The position numbers were made by a program, and so were the translations under genes. A model generated the notes under the pieces. That model did no database searches. It was not told where the DNA came from and saw only the letters and a program-made list of their open reading frames with translations. A stretch of DNA of 64,000 nucleotides, taken from contig NZ_JABRWP010000009.1 in the NCBI RefSeq assembly GCF_013249045.1, positions 83,498 to 147,497 on the forward strand, written 5' to 3'. Origin of the DNA: Winogradskyella eckloniae. GTDB taxonomy: Bacteria; Bacteroidota; Bacteroidia; Flavobacteriales; Flavobacteriaceae. Positions 17,771-28,298 of this stretch are shown in pieces (positions within the stretch are counted from its first letter, which is position 1; the number at the start of each line of letters is the position of its first letter).

Positions 17771-19240
17771 TTAGAGAGCATCTTGTGTTGTAGCAAGATG
17801 TTTTTTTTGTAAAATCGTGTTTAGCGTTTCATTAATTTCTGAACTAAAGATATTAACTTTTGGATGGAGAATGATGCCGTTTTTATCCACAATTATTGAT
17901 TTATTAAGATAATTAATTGCGAGCGTTTTTCGAGCTACTTTAGAATTCTTAAACTTAAATTCATTTTGAGTTGAAAAGTTATAATTATCAATAATTTTTT
18001 TCCAGGACTGGTCGTCATTATCATTAACGTTAATAGAAATGAAATCCATATCTGGATAATTAGATTTTAATTTATCCACCATATAATGACTATTCCTATA
18101 CTGTGACTTAGAGTTAGAAGACCAAAAATAAATGATGGACGGCTTCTTTATAACTGAATTAATAAAATAAGGTTTATTGTCATAGCCAACCAATTCTATA
18201 TTTGGAAAAGGATTGCCTTGTCTTAATTGCCTTAAAGAAGCTACAAGTTCTTTCATAAAAGCTTTATCCTTGTTATTACTACTTTTTTCTAAATAATAGT
18301 TGAGAAAATCATTGGCCTCTTTTTCAGTATGATTGTTAGTAATATATTCTCTAGCTTTATATTTTAATAAATTATTTTTAATGGTTGTATCGGATATAAT
18401 ACTATCAATTAAATCGAGTTTTGATTTATTATAATCCATGGCATGTCTGTTAAACGTGCTATGATAAGGATTGTTTTGGTAATACTTTTTAATGGCTAAA
18501 TTATCTATATTAGAAAATAGAAATCTATTGTAAGCAAAAAAGTGACTTAAGTAATGGGCATTATAATCGATATGATCTCTGTGATTAAAAAAATTCTCAG
18601 GTAAATCTTTAATATGGATCATTTTATTGTTTCCAAAATACGCAAATGGGTAAATTTCTTTATCTGCGTAGGTATTATAATTAATATTGGCTTCTACAAT
18701 GGATTTAAAAAATTCAGATTCTTCATTTTGAAGTAAAAACTCATGAAATTCCTTTAATTGATTACGTCTTCTGTTTTCAACAAACTCAAAGAATTCTTCA
18801 GGTTCCATTTTAGAATAGGTAACCAATTGCTTAGCTTCTTTTTCATTAGATAAGTAGGTCTTAATAAGATAATTATTCTTTTTTGCACCTTTACCAGTAA
18901 AGACTAAGGATTCGTCAAAATCGTACGTGTTGAGTCTAATCATTACGCTATCGTTAGGCTCTAACAATAACATTTGGTATTCGCCGCCATGCGTAATAGA
19001 ATGCAGACCAGGTTGTAAGTTTTCTATTTTATGTAAAAACCTGTTATTATCATCTAAGGTAATGGAATCTACAATTTTCCCCTTTGTATTAAAGAGAACA
19101 ATAGTTTTGTTTTTTGGATTTATGATTTCGCCTCCTATATATGCTTGCTCACTAGTATTTCCGCCTTTGAAATGGCATCCAAAAGTAACAGAAAGCAAAG
19201 TTATAGCAAATGCAAGGTTTCTAGTCAGCATACAATTCAT
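17771..19240 (-). CDS. Thioredoxin-fold lipoprotein lacking the CxxC motif
   Basis: This 489-residue protein has a lipoprotein signal ending TFGC (Cys22). Residues about 30-130 resemble the DUF4369-like beta domain found before TlpA-type thioredoxins (YIGGEIINPKNKTIVLFN...). The middle (about 130-340) is helical. From about 350 a thioredoxin/TlpA fold follows (GNPFPNIELVGYDNKP, then PSIIYFWSSNSKSQYRNSHY). Where active relatives have WCxxC this protein has NSKSQ, so both cysteines are missing and a redox role is unlikely. The end of the coding region overlaps the hairpin of the converging transaldolase terminator. Confidence 0.85.
   Translation of the reverse strand: MNCMLTRNLAFAITLLSVTFGCHFKGGNTSEQAYIGGEIINPKNKTIVLFNTKGKIVDSITLDDNNRFLHKIENLQPGLHSITHGGEYQMLLLEPNDSVMIRLNTYDFDESLVFTGKGAKKNNYLIKTYLSNEKEAKQLVTYSKMEPEEFFEFVENRRRNQLKEFHEFLLQNEESEFFKSIVEANINYNTYADKEIYPFAYFGNNKMIHIKDLPENFFNHRDHIDYNAHYLSHFFAYNRFLFSNIDNLAIKKYYQNNPYHSTFNRHAMDYNKSKLDLIDSIISDTTIKNNLLKYKAREYITNNHTEKEANDFLNYYLEKSSNNKDKAFMKELVASLRQLRQGNPFPNIELVGYDNKPYFINSVIKKPSIIYFWSSNSKSQYRNSHYMVDKLKSNYPDMDFISINVNDNDDQSWKKIIDNYNFSTQNEFKFKNSKVARKTLAINYLNKSIIVDKNGIILHPKVNIFSSEINETLNTILQKKHLATTQDAL
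17779..17808 (+). terminator. Terminator of the transaldolase/FSA gene, inside the opposite gene
   Basis: CATCTTG (17779-17785) pairs with CAAGATG (17794-17800) around an 8-base loop, followed by eight T. It lies within the last codons of the minus-strand gene ending at 17771, so the same bases encode HLATTQD on the other strand. Confidence 0.85.
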
Positions 19241-19565
19241 ATAATATTTAGTCTAACAAAAATATAGGTTGCGTTCATTAACTCTTGTTAATACCGCGTT
19301 AAAACTTATAATCCATTAAGGTTTGATGATTTAATCAATTGAAAATGAGGCGCTTGAATCTATGTGTCTTAGTTCTAAAACTAATAGTCTTAGCACTTTA
19401 TAATGTCATTGATGTGAAATCCCAACATTAGGATACCTATTGCTTCGATTTAATTTAAAATTCCTTGTCTTGTAAATTGGCAGTATTTGGGTTTAATTTT
19501 CTACTTTTGCAGCTTCAAAAAACACCCGATTAATTTCTTGGGTTAACAGAATAAATATATAAGCT
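19241..19565. other. Intergenic region with divergent promoters
   Basis: About 325 bases separate the thioredoxin-fold lipoprotein from the ABC-F gene. Apart from TACTTTTG at 19502-19509, a probable -7 box for the ABC-F gene, I see no coding frame or RNA. The leader of the ABC-F gene would be about 50 bases. Confidence 0.5.
19502..19509 (+). promoter_or_regulatory. Probable -7 element of the ABC-F gene
   Basis: TACTTTTG matches TAnnTTTG exactly, 57 bases before the ATG at 19566. A TTGG at 19477-19480 could be the -33 box, with slightly wide spacing. Confidence 0.5.
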
Positions 19566-21191
19566 ATGTTATCAGTTTCTAATCTTTCGGTTCAATTCGG
19601 AAAACGTGTACTTTTTGACGAAGTAAGTACGACATTTAATAATGGTAATTGTTACGGAATAATTGGTGCAAATGGTGCCGGAAAATCTACATTTTTAAAA
19701 ATTATAGCAGGTAAGTTAGATCCTACATCTGGAAGTGTGCATTTAGAACCAGGTAAACGTATGTCTGTTCTTGAGCAGAACCATAATAAGCATGATGAAG
19801 ATACCGTTTTAGAAACCGTCCTAAAGGGTAACATTCCTTTGTATACCTTAAAAACTCAAATTGATGCGCTTTACGCTGATTACACAGACGAAAACGCGGA
19901 AAAAATTGGAGAATTACAAGTGCAGTTTGAAGAAATGAACGGTTGGAATGCAGATAGCGATGCCGCTGCCATGTTATCTAATTTAGGTATTAAAGAAGAC
20001 TACCATTATACTTTAATGAAAGATTTAGATGGTAAGCAAAAAGTACGTGTTTTATTAGCGCAGGCCTTATTTGGTAATCCAGATCTATTAATTATGGATG
20101 AGCCAACCAATGATTTAGATTACGAAACTATTTCTTGGTTAGAAAATTTCTTGGCAAATTATGATAACTGTGTCATCGTCGTATCTCACGATAGACACTT
20201 TTTAGATGCTGTTTGTACTCATATTTCTGATATCGATTTCGGAAAAATTAATCACTTTTCTGGAAACTATACCTTCTGGTACGAGTCGTCTCAATTAGCA
20301 GCTAGACAACATGCTCAACAAAACAAAAAAGCTGAAGAAAAGAAAAAAGAATTAGAAGATTTTATTAGAAGATTCTCTGCAAACGTTGCTAAATCTAAGC
20401 AAGCAACAAGTAGAAAGAAAATGATTGATAAATTAAATATTTCTGAAATTAAACGCTCTAGTCGTCGTTATCCAGCTATTATTTTTGAACGCGATCGTGA
20501 GGCTGGAGACCAAATATTAAATGTAGAAGGCCTTTCGGCAAGTCTAGAAGGTGATATTTTGTTTAAGAACATTGATATTAATTTAAATAAAGGTGATAAA
20601 GTCGTTGTCTACTCTAAGGACTCTAGAGCAACGAGTGCATTTTATCAAATTTTAAACGGTAACGAAAAAGCAGATGCAGGTAAATTTGCTTGGGGTGTTA
20701 CAACGACGCAATCTTATTTACCATTAGACAACAGTGAGTTTTTTAACAATAAATTGACTTTAGTAGATTGGTTACGTCAATGGGCACAAACGGAAGAAGA
20801 ACGCGAAGAAGTAAACATTAGAGGGTTTTTAGGAAAGATGATTTTTAGTGGTGAGGAAGCGCTTAAAACCTCAGATGTATTATCTGGAGGCGAAAAAGTT
20901 CGTTGTATGCTTAGCCGAATGATGATGATGAGAGCGAATGTATTAATGTTAGACGAACCTACAAATCACTTAGATTTAGAAAGTATTACAGCGTTTAATA
21001 ATTCATTAAAAAACTTTAAAGGCACCTTGCTTTTAACAACACACGATCACGAGTTTGCACAAACCGTTGGTAATAGAATTATAGAATTAACACCCAATGG
21101 TGTTATTGATCGTTACATGACCTTTGATGAGTACATGAATGATAAAAAGATAAAAGAACAACGCGATAAAATGTATGCGATTAACGCATAA
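19566..21191 (+). CDS. ybiT: ABC-F ribosome-associated ATPase, YbiT type
   Basis: The 541-residue protein has two ATP-binding cassettes and no transmembrane part. The first has GANGAGKST, a degenerate signature (LDGKQKVRVLLAQAL) and MDEPTNDLD. The second has LSGGEKVRCMLSRM and LDEPTNHLD. Between them (about 245-300) lies a Lys/Glu-rich linker helix pair, the P-site tRNA interaction motif of ABC-F factors. The degenerate first signature and the C-terminal ELTPNGVIDRYMTFDEYM resemble E. coli YbiT. ABC-F proteins act on stalled or initiating ribosomes in the cytoplasm; the specific task is inferred only. A strong terminator follows. Confidence 0.92.
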   Translation: MLSVSNLSVQFGKRVLFDEVSTTFNNGNCYGIIGANGAGKSTFLKIIAGKLDPTSGSVHLEPGKRMSVLEQNHNKHDEDTVLETVLKGNIPLYTLKTQIDALYADYTDENAEKIGELQVQFEEMNGWNADSDAAAMLSNLGIKEDYHYTLMKDLDGKQKVRVLLAQALFGNPDLLIMDEPTNDLDYETISWLENFLANYDNCVIVVSHDRHFLDAVCTHISDIDFGKINHFSGNYTFWYESSQLAARQHAQQNKKAEEKKKELEDFIRRFSANVAKSKQATSRKKMIDKLNISEIKRSSRRYPAIIFERDREAGDQILNVEGLSASLEGDILFKNIDINLNKGDKVVVYSKDSRATSAFYQILNGNEKADAGKFAWGVTTTQSYLPLDNSEFFNNKLTLVDWLRQWAQTEEEREEVNIRGFLGKMIFSGEEALKTSDVLSGGEKVRCMLSRMMMMRANVLMLDEPTNHLDLESITAFNNSLKNFKGTLLLTTHDHEFAQTVGNRIIELTPNGVIDRYMTFDEYMNDKKIKEQRDKMYAINA

Positions 21192-21216
21192 TTAATTTTG
21201 CATTTGATTATAAATG

Positions 21217-21248
21217 AAAAGCTAGTATTGTATGATACTAGCTTTTTT
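21217..21248 (+). terminator. Terminator of the ABC-F gene
   Basis: AAAAGCTAGTAT and ATACTAGCTTTT form a perfect 12-base stem around TGTATG and are followed by more T. It also lies 23 bases past the stop of the converging DUF2007 gene and can serve both. Confidence 0.9.
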
Positions 21249-21270
21249 ATTTTAATATGTCATTAATTCT

Positions 21271-21513
21271 CTAGGCTGAAGCCTCCATTTCAGCTTCAAC
21301 ACGTCTTACAACAGCTTGCGCTTTTTCTAGTTCGTCATTGTGAACGAATAGTTCTTGAATACCATTGCTAAGCGAACCTTGTCCACCTAAACGTTGAGAT
21401 TCACCTTCATCTTTAATAATAGGAATAATGCCTACATGTTCTAATTCGTCTTTAACACGTGTTGCTAAAATGAAATTCCCGTAATAAACTTTTGTATATT
21501 CTGTTGTGCTCAT
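21271..21513 (-). CDS. DUF2007-type small protein
   Basis: The 80-residue protein has the ferredoxin-like signal-transducing DUF2007 pattern: KVYYGNFILATRVKDELEHVGI, then IIKDEG, then ELFVHNDELEKAQAVV. It carries no signal peptide and should be cytoplasmic. The family is annotated as putative signal transducer, related in fold to PII-like proteins, but no ligand is known. It is monocistronic and converges with the ABC-F gene. Confidence 0.85.
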   Translation of the reverse strand: MSTTEYTKVYYGNFILATRVKDELEHVGIIPIIKDEGESQRLGGQGSLSNGIQELFVHNDELEKAQAVVRRVEAEMEASA

Positions 21514-21665
21514 AACTATTAGGTATTTATTTTAAGAAAAGTTACAAAATTTTTATGATATTATTTCACAAAAATTTCATAATTTTATTGAAAACAACTA
21601 TTGGTATTTAAAAAGCAATAGTTTTTGGTTATTGAAATATAAAATATTAAAATATGAGTGTTTAA

Positions 21666-23897
<2,232 letters not shown>

Positions 23898-23917
23898 TTA
23901 ATAACTTAAATTGATAT

Positions 23918-23950
23918 AAAAAGGAATGGACTTAAGGACATTCCTTTTTA
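23918..23950 (+). terminator. Hairpin between katG and the ankyrin gene
   Basis: AAAAAGGAATG and CATTCCTTTTT form an 11-base stem with a 10-base loop. Located 20 bases past katG and 19 bases before the next ATG, it may end most katG transcripts and lower expression of the ankyrin gene. Confidence 0.75.
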
Positions 23951-23968
23951 TTTTAAATTATTTCGACA

Positions 23969-24442
23969 ATGAAAAAAGATACAGATGTTTTTTTTGAAGC
24001 CATACGCTTAGGAGATAAAGATCGTTTAATTGCTTTAATAGGTATTAACCCAGATTTAGTAAATGAGAAAGATGCACGCGGATTTACGCCTTTAATTTTA
24101 GCAACTTATTTTAATAATGAAATTGCAACACAAATTCTGTTAGAAAACAATGCAGATATTAATGCCAAAGACGGATCTGGTAATACAGCGTTAATTGGTG
24201 TTAGTTTTAAAGGGAATACGTCTTTAACCACCACATTGTTGGCGAACGGTGCAGATATCAATGCCGTTAACAATGCAGGCACAACAGCGTTAAGTTTTGC
24301 GACCCAGTATAATAAAATTGATGTTGTTCATTTATTGCTAGAACACAATGCAGATAAATCCATTAAAGATAATGAAGGTAAAACGGCTTTGGATTATGCT
24401 GAAGCGAAAGCGTATACCGATATTATTAAGTTTTTGAATTAA
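23969..24442 (+). CDS. Ankyrin-repeat protein paired with katG
   Basis: The 157-residue protein consists of about four ankyrin repeats (DARGFTPLILATYFNNEIATQILLEN, GNTALIGVSFKGN, GTTALSFATQYNKIDVVHLLLEHNAD, GKTALDYAEAKAYTDII) without a signal peptide. Known parallel: in Pseudomonas and Campylobacter an ankyrin protein beside the catalase gene is needed for full catalase activity or haem trafficking. Here the gene follows katG by 71 bases on the same strand, so a similar helper role is inferred. It differs from AnkB by lacking a membrane anchor. Confidence 0.88.
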   Translation: MKKDTDVFFEAIRLGDKDRLIALIGINPDLVNEKDARGFTPLILATYFNNEIATQILLENNADINAKDGSGNTALIGVSFKGNTSLTTTLLANGADINAVNNAGTTALSFATQYNKIDVVHLLLEHNADKSIKDNEGKTALDYAEAKAYTDIIKFLN

Positions 24443-24486
24443 ACAAAGATAACTCTACATTTGCAGTAGAACGATGCTTAAATTTT

Positions 24487-24513
24487 AAAACCTCAGATGA
24501 TTCTGAGGTTTTT
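24487..24513. terminator. Terminator between the ankyrin gene and the converging flavoprotein
   Basis: AAAACCTCAGA and TCTGAGGTTTT form a perfect 11-base stem with a 4-base loop and a T tail. It lies between two converging genes and can act for both. Confidence 0.88.
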
Positions 24514-24530
24514 GATTTTAAAAAGAATAT

Positions 24531-25439
24531 TTAAAATGTTTCCTGAGCGAGTTCCATATTTAAAGCTGCTCCAGCAATATTTCCAGTATAAACAGCATTA
24601 GCCACAGATCTAAATTTGTTGACATTGTCTCCACAAGCATAAACGCCAGGAGTTGTTGTTTTTTGCAGATCATCTACTTTTATGTATCCATTTTCTGTGA
24701 TGTCACATCCTAAGTCTTGAGGGATATTTGTATGTTGCTCAAAAGGTAATTGAACATAAATGGCATCAAATTGTGCTGTGCTTCCATCGTTATAAATCAC
24801 TTGTTTTACTTCACCATTATCATGAATAATTTCTGTAATTTCTTTTTCTATAACAGGAATGTTGTTTTCCTTTAATTTCGCGGTTTGTGCTTCCGAAAAA
24901 TGAGCAGGCCCTTTGGTGATTATTGACAATTCTTTTGATAAGTTATGCACTAATTGGTTAATGTGAAACGCCTTATCACCATTTGAATATATAGCCGTTT
25001 TTTTGTTTATAAATTCATAACCATGGCAATACGGACAATGAATTACTGACTTTGCCCAAGTTTCTTTAAAGCCTTTGATATCTGGTAAAATATCTTTTAT
25101 TCCTGTGGCTATAATTATTTTTTTGGTGTTATAATACAGTCCTGATTGTGTACTGACTTTAAAACCTGTATTTGTCTTTATGGCCTGTGTTGCAAAATCA
25201 TTAACTAGTCTAACGGTGTCATATTTTAAAACTTGTGCTCGTGCTTTATGGGCAATAATATGTGGTTGTTCACCATCATGTGTAATAAAATTTTGCGAAT
25301 GAGGTGTATCGCGATTGCAAGGTTGTTTTGCATCTATTATAAGTACGTTTCTCAGGGAACGTCCCAAAGTCATTGCAGCGGAAAGTCCTGAATAACTGCC
25401 TCCAATGATAATAACGTCTGTGTGATTTTCAGTGTTCAT
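24531..25439 (-). CDS. Thioredoxin-reductase-like flavoprotein (CPYC)
   Basis: The 302-residue protein has FAD-binding IIIGGSYSGLSAAMTLGRS at the N-terminus, the redox motif HCPYCHGYEF at about 142 and a final FAD site GVYACGDNVNKF. The layout equals thioredoxin reductase, though the CPYC pair differs from the common CATC. The second dinucleotide site, expected after the CPYC motif near IYSNGDKAFHI, lacks a clean GxGxxA/G. It may therefore use something other than NADPH, or belong to the TrxB-like group without NADPH reductase activity. It is monocistronic and in a stretch rich in peroxide-defence genes. A TATATTTG box and a palindrome lie upstream. Confidence 0.85.
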   Translation of the reverse strand: MNTENHTDVIIIGGSYSGLSAAMTLGRSLRNVLIIDAKQPCNRDTPHSQNFITHDGEQPHIIAHKARAQVLKYDTVRLVNDFATQAIKTNTGFKVSTQSGLYYNTKKIIIATGIKDILPDIKGFKETWAKSVIHCPYCHGYEFINKKTAIYSNGDKAFHINQLVHNLSKELSIITKGPAHFSEAQTAKLKENNIPVIEKEITEIIHDNGEVKQVIYNDGSTAQFDAIYVQLPFEQHTNIPQDLGCDITENGYIKVDDLQKTTTPGVYACGDNVNKFRSVANAVYTGNIAGAALNMELAQETF

Positions 25440-25459
25440 GTTACTATATTTTTACTTTA

Positions 25460-25467
25460 CAAATATA
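25460..25467 (-). promoter_or_regulatory. Probable -7 element of the flavoprotein gene
   Basis: The minus strand reads TATATTTG, an exact TAnnTTTG match, ending 20 bases before the ATG at 25439. Confidence 0.5.
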
Positions 25468-25483
25468 GGATTATTTTGTTATT

Positions 25484-25496
25484 GCAACTAAGTTGC
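25484..25496. promoter_or_regulatory. Palindrome, possible operator upstream of the flavoprotein gene
   Basis: GCAACTAAGTTGC has perfect 6-base arms around one A. It lies about 17 bases upstream of the -7 box, where it would cover the -33 region. The position suits a repressor or a redox-sensing HTH regulator; no regulator gene is adjacent. Confidence 0.35.
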
Positions 25497-25572
25497 GTTA
25501 ATGTTTAGTTTGGATGGATTTCCAACAGATTTAACTGGAGTAAAAATTAATAATTGTGATATGTTTTAACTG

Positions 25573-25608
25573 AAAAAGCCTCATACAATTTTATGTATAA
25601 GGCTTTTT
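25573..25608 (-). terminator. Terminator of the alpha/beta hydrolase gene
   Basis: AAAAAGCC pairs with GGCTTTTT, with ATACA / TGTAT continuing the stem after a short mismatch. It lies 20 bases past the stop at 25628. Confidence 0.8.
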
Positions 25609-25627
25609 ATATTTATAAGTAGAGCTG

Positions 25628-26623
25628 TTACTTTAAAAACGCCAATAAAGGTTTTATAAAACTGTCGAACTTTTCAATATGTGGAAGATGACCTACGTTT
25701 TCAATTTCTACAAGTTTCGCATTTGGTATGGCTTTTTGTGTGGTTTTACCAAGTTGGCTGTATAGTCCCATGGTTTTTCTTACTTCTTCGCTTACTAGTG
25801 GTTTTCCTAGCGCAGTTCTATCTCTGGTTCCTATTATTAAAAGGGTAGGAGCCGAAATGTTTTTAAACTCGTACACTACAGGTTGCGTAAATATCATGTC
25901 GTAAGTTAAGGCGTTGTTCCAAGCAATTGTTTTGTAGTTGGAGTTTAAAGTCCAACCAGCCAATAAATTTACCCATTGATCGTATTCTGGTTTCCATTGG
26001 TTGTCGTAATAATTGACTAATTGGTATTTTTTAATGCCTTCATAACTCTTTTTAAGTTCGTTAGCATACCACCAAGTTATGGGTTTGTAAGGTACTTTTA
26101 GTTTCCAGTCTTCTAATCCAATAGGGTTTTCTAATATGAACTTATCAGTAGCTTCAGGATACATTAAAGTGAATCTTGTCGCTAACATGCCACCCATTGA
26201 ATGTCCTAAAACAGACGTTTTACTCACGTTTAAAGAATCTAATAAAGTTTTTGTGTTTTGTGCTAACTGCTGAAATGTGTAATGGAAGTGTTGAGGTTTC
26301 GATGATTTGCCAAAACCAATTTGGTCTGGTACAATCACACGATAGCCTTCTTTAGTTAAAGCTTCAATAGTCGTTTTCCAGTAGGCTCCATTAAAATTTT
26401 TACCATGAAAGAGCAGTACATTCTTACCATTGTAATTTTCTGGTTGTACATCCATATATGCCATTTCTAGCTTTTGGTTTTGAATTTCTAAGTCTAAAGT
26501 GGCAACCGGAAAAGGATATTCGTAATTAGATAATTGTAGATCTAACCATTGTAATTTTTCTGTTTGTGCAAATGTTAGTTGTGTTGCAATTACAACTAAA
26601 AAGAGGACAAGTATTTTTTTCAT
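25628..26623 (-). CDS. Exported alpha/beta-fold hydrolase
   Basis: This 331-residue protein has a signal peptide (MKKILVLFLVVIATQLTFAQ). The fold is complete: oxyanion-loop VLLFHGKNFNGAYW, nucleophile Ser in LGHSMGGMLATRF near 140, Asp in IIGTRDRTALG, and His in VGHLPHIEKFD. The family includes esterases, epoxide hydrolases and haloalkane dehalogenases; the substrate is not readable. It has its own terminator, and its promoter should be in the gap after 26623. Confidence 0.88.
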   Translation of the reverse strand: MKKILVLFLVVIATQLTFAQTEKLQWLDLQLSNYEYPFPVATLDLEIQNQKLEMAYMDVQPENYNGKNVLLFHGKNFNGAYWKTTIEALTKEGYRVIVPDQIGFGKSSKPQHFHYTFQQLAQNTKTLLDSLNVSKTSVLGHSMGGMLATRFTLMYPEATDKFILENPIGLEDWKLKVPYKPITWWYANELKKSYEGIKKYQLVNYYDNQWKPEYDQWVNLLAGWTLNSNYKTIAWNNALTYDMIFTQPVVYEFKNISAPTLLIIGTRDRTALGKPLVSEEVRKTMGLYSQLGKTTQKAIPNAKLVEIENVGHLPHIEKFDSFIKPLLAFLK

Positions 26624-26742
26624 AATTCAATTCTTTTTTGTTTATCGAAAGTACTTTGTTTAAAAATATTATCGCCTTAATTATTTGCTAAAATTTGATG
26701 GTTTAGAGAGGGGATTTTCTTATTACGTTACTTTTTTAATAA

Positions 26743-26774
26743 AAAAACCACCTTGCTTTCACAAAGTGGTTTTT
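26743..26774 (-). terminator. Terminator of the peroxiredoxin-thioredoxin-DUF6952 operon
   Basis: AAAAACCACCTTG pairs with CAAAGTGGTTTTT with one mismatch around CTTTCA. It lies 20 bases past the last gene's stop at 26795. Confidence 0.85.
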
Positions 26775-26794
26775 AATTATTTAATTATTAATTT

Positions 26795-27052
26795 CTATTG
26801 GTCAATAGAACCTAAAACACGTTTCATAAAATTATTAACGGCATCTTTCTTAGAGCTTCCATCTTTAATCATTTTATGGACTTCTATCGCACCATACATG
26901 TTAGAGATTAACTCTCCAATAACGTCTAATTCTTCATCTTTTAAAGAAGGAACTTCGGTTAAGGCTTCTAGTGTTTCAATTGTTTCAATGATATAATCTT
27001 CATCATTGTCCTCAATAAACTGCGTTAAGTGCTTAATTACGGGTAATTTCAT
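26795..27052 (-). CDS. DUF6952-family small protein
   Basis: The 85-residue, acidic, fully helical protein (MKLPVIKHLTQFIEDNDEDY, ETLEALTEVPSLKDEELDVIGELISNMYGAIEVHKM) has no signal peptide and no cysteines. It is the last gene of a run with a peroxiredoxin and a thioredoxin, 74 bases after the latter, so a role in peroxide or thiol stress is inferred from neighbourhood only. The function of the family is unknown to me. Confidence 0.82.
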   Translation of the reverse strand: MKLPVIKHLTQFIEDNDEDYIIETIETLEALTEVPSLKDEELDVIGELISNMYGAIEVHKMIKDGSSKKDAVNNFMKRVLGSIDQ

Positions 27053-27126
27053 TTGGAATTATATTTTAATCTCTTAAACAGCAGCTCATAAATAATTTAA
27101 CTGCTGTTTACCTGAGATTTTATAAA

Positions 27127-27435
27127 TTAAACAACTTCGTTAACTAATTCTTTTAAGACATCAAACTTATTTGTTTGCACTTGGTTCACAAAAGCACCGT
27201 TTTTAAACGTTGCAAAAGTTGGTAAATTATCAACGGTTGCAAGTTTTCTACTTTCTGGAAACTTCTCAGCATCTGCGATAACAAAAGTTACGTTTTCTAA
27301 CTCAGAAGCTAGTTTTTTTACTTTTGGTTTCATTATGCGACAGTTGCCACACCACGTTGCTGAATATTGTACAACAACGGTTTCGTTATCTGCGATATAA
27401 CTTTGTAAGTTATCTTCGTTTAATTCTGTAACCAT
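27127..27435 (-). CDS. Thioredoxin
   Basis: The 102-residue protein is a single thioredoxin domain with redox motif WCGNC near residues 28-32 (usual WCGPC), and the cis-Pro loop NLPTFATFKNG near 70-80. It is cytoplasmic. It begins six bases after the peroxiredoxin stop, so the two are surely co-transcribed; it is the likely electron donor of that peroxiredoxin. Confidence 0.92.
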   Translation of the reverse strand: MVTELNEDNLQSYIADNETVVVQYSATWCGNCRIMKPKVKKLASELENVTFVIADAEKFPESRKLATVDNLPTFATFKNGAFVNQVQTNKFDVLKELVNEVV

Positions 27436-27441
27436 ATTATA

Positions 27442-28086
27442 TTAGTTTGCGTGTGCAGCTAAATACTCAGCTGTTGCTTTTGCGTTAGCATTCATAGCTT
27501 CTTTTCCTTCTTCCCAGTTTGCAGGACAAACTTCTCCTTTTTCTTGTACATGCGTTAAAGCATCAATGATTCTTAAATATTCATTAACGTTTCTACCTAA
27601 AGGCATGTTGTTAACACTTTCGTGTTGTATGGTGCCTTCTTCATCAATAATATATGTCGCTCTGTATGTAACGTTGTCACCTTCTACAGTTACTAATCCT
27701 GTTTCTTCATCAAACGTTTCGTTAAACGTATCTAAGATACCTAAAGCTGAAGCTAAGTTACGGTTAGAATCTGCTAAGATTGGGTATGTAACACCTTCAA
27801 TTCCACCATTATCTTTTGCTGTGCTTAACCAAGCAAAGTGAACTTCTGCAGTATCACAAGACGCACCAATTACAATCGTGTTTCTTTTTTCGAACTCACC
27901 TAAAGCCGCTTGAAATGCGTGTAATTCTGTTGGACAAACAAAAGTGAAATCTTTTGGGTACCAGAATAAAACAACTTTTTTGTTGTTGTTTTTTGCTTCC
28001 TCTAAAACGTTCACTTTAAAAGTGTCGCCTAGATCGTTCATTGCGTTTACGTTTAAATCTGGAAATTGTCTTCCTACTAATGCCAT
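27442..28086 (-). CDS. Typical 2-Cys peroxiredoxin (AhpC/TSA)
   Basis: The 214-residue protein reduces hydrogen and organic peroxides. The peroxidatic Cys is in the motif DFTFVCPTEL near residue 50; Arg and Thr partners fit the family. The resolving Cys is in GEVCPANW near 178. Reduction is probably by the adjacent thioredoxin, since no ahpF is seen. It is first gene of the three-gene operon; a TAAATTTG box at 28122-28129 lies 36 bases before the ATG. Confidence 0.95.
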   Translation of the reverse strand: MALVGRQFPDLNVNAMNDLGDTFKVNVLEEAKNNNKKVVLFWYPKDFTFVCPTELHAFQAALGEFEKRNTIVIGASCDTAEVHFAWLSTAKDNGGIEGVTYPILADSNRNLASALGILDTFNETFDEETGLVTVEGDNVTYRATYIIDEEGTIQHESVNNMPLGRNVNEYLRIIDALTHVQEKGEVCPANWEEGKEAMNANAKATAEYLAAHAN

Positions 28087-28121
28087 GTGTTTTTAATTTA
28101 ATTTGTTAATTAATTGTAGTA

Positions 28122-28129
28122 CAAATTTA
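28122..28129 (-). promoter_or_regulatory. Probable -7 element of the peroxiredoxin operon
   Basis: The minus strand reads TAAATTTG, matching TAnnTTTG, with a leader of about 30 bases to the ATG at 28086. Confidence 0.45.
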
Positions 28130-28298
28130 GCGAGGCAATATTTAATTTTTAATAGGAATTGATTATGAAATAGAATAGTGAAATAGCAAGTGTATATGGT
28201 GTCAAAATTTAAGCCTAATAATTGTCATTTTGTTAAAATTTGAAGTCTTAATATATCAACTTGATAATTTATAAGGAAAAAGCCTGAGCAGGTCGCTA

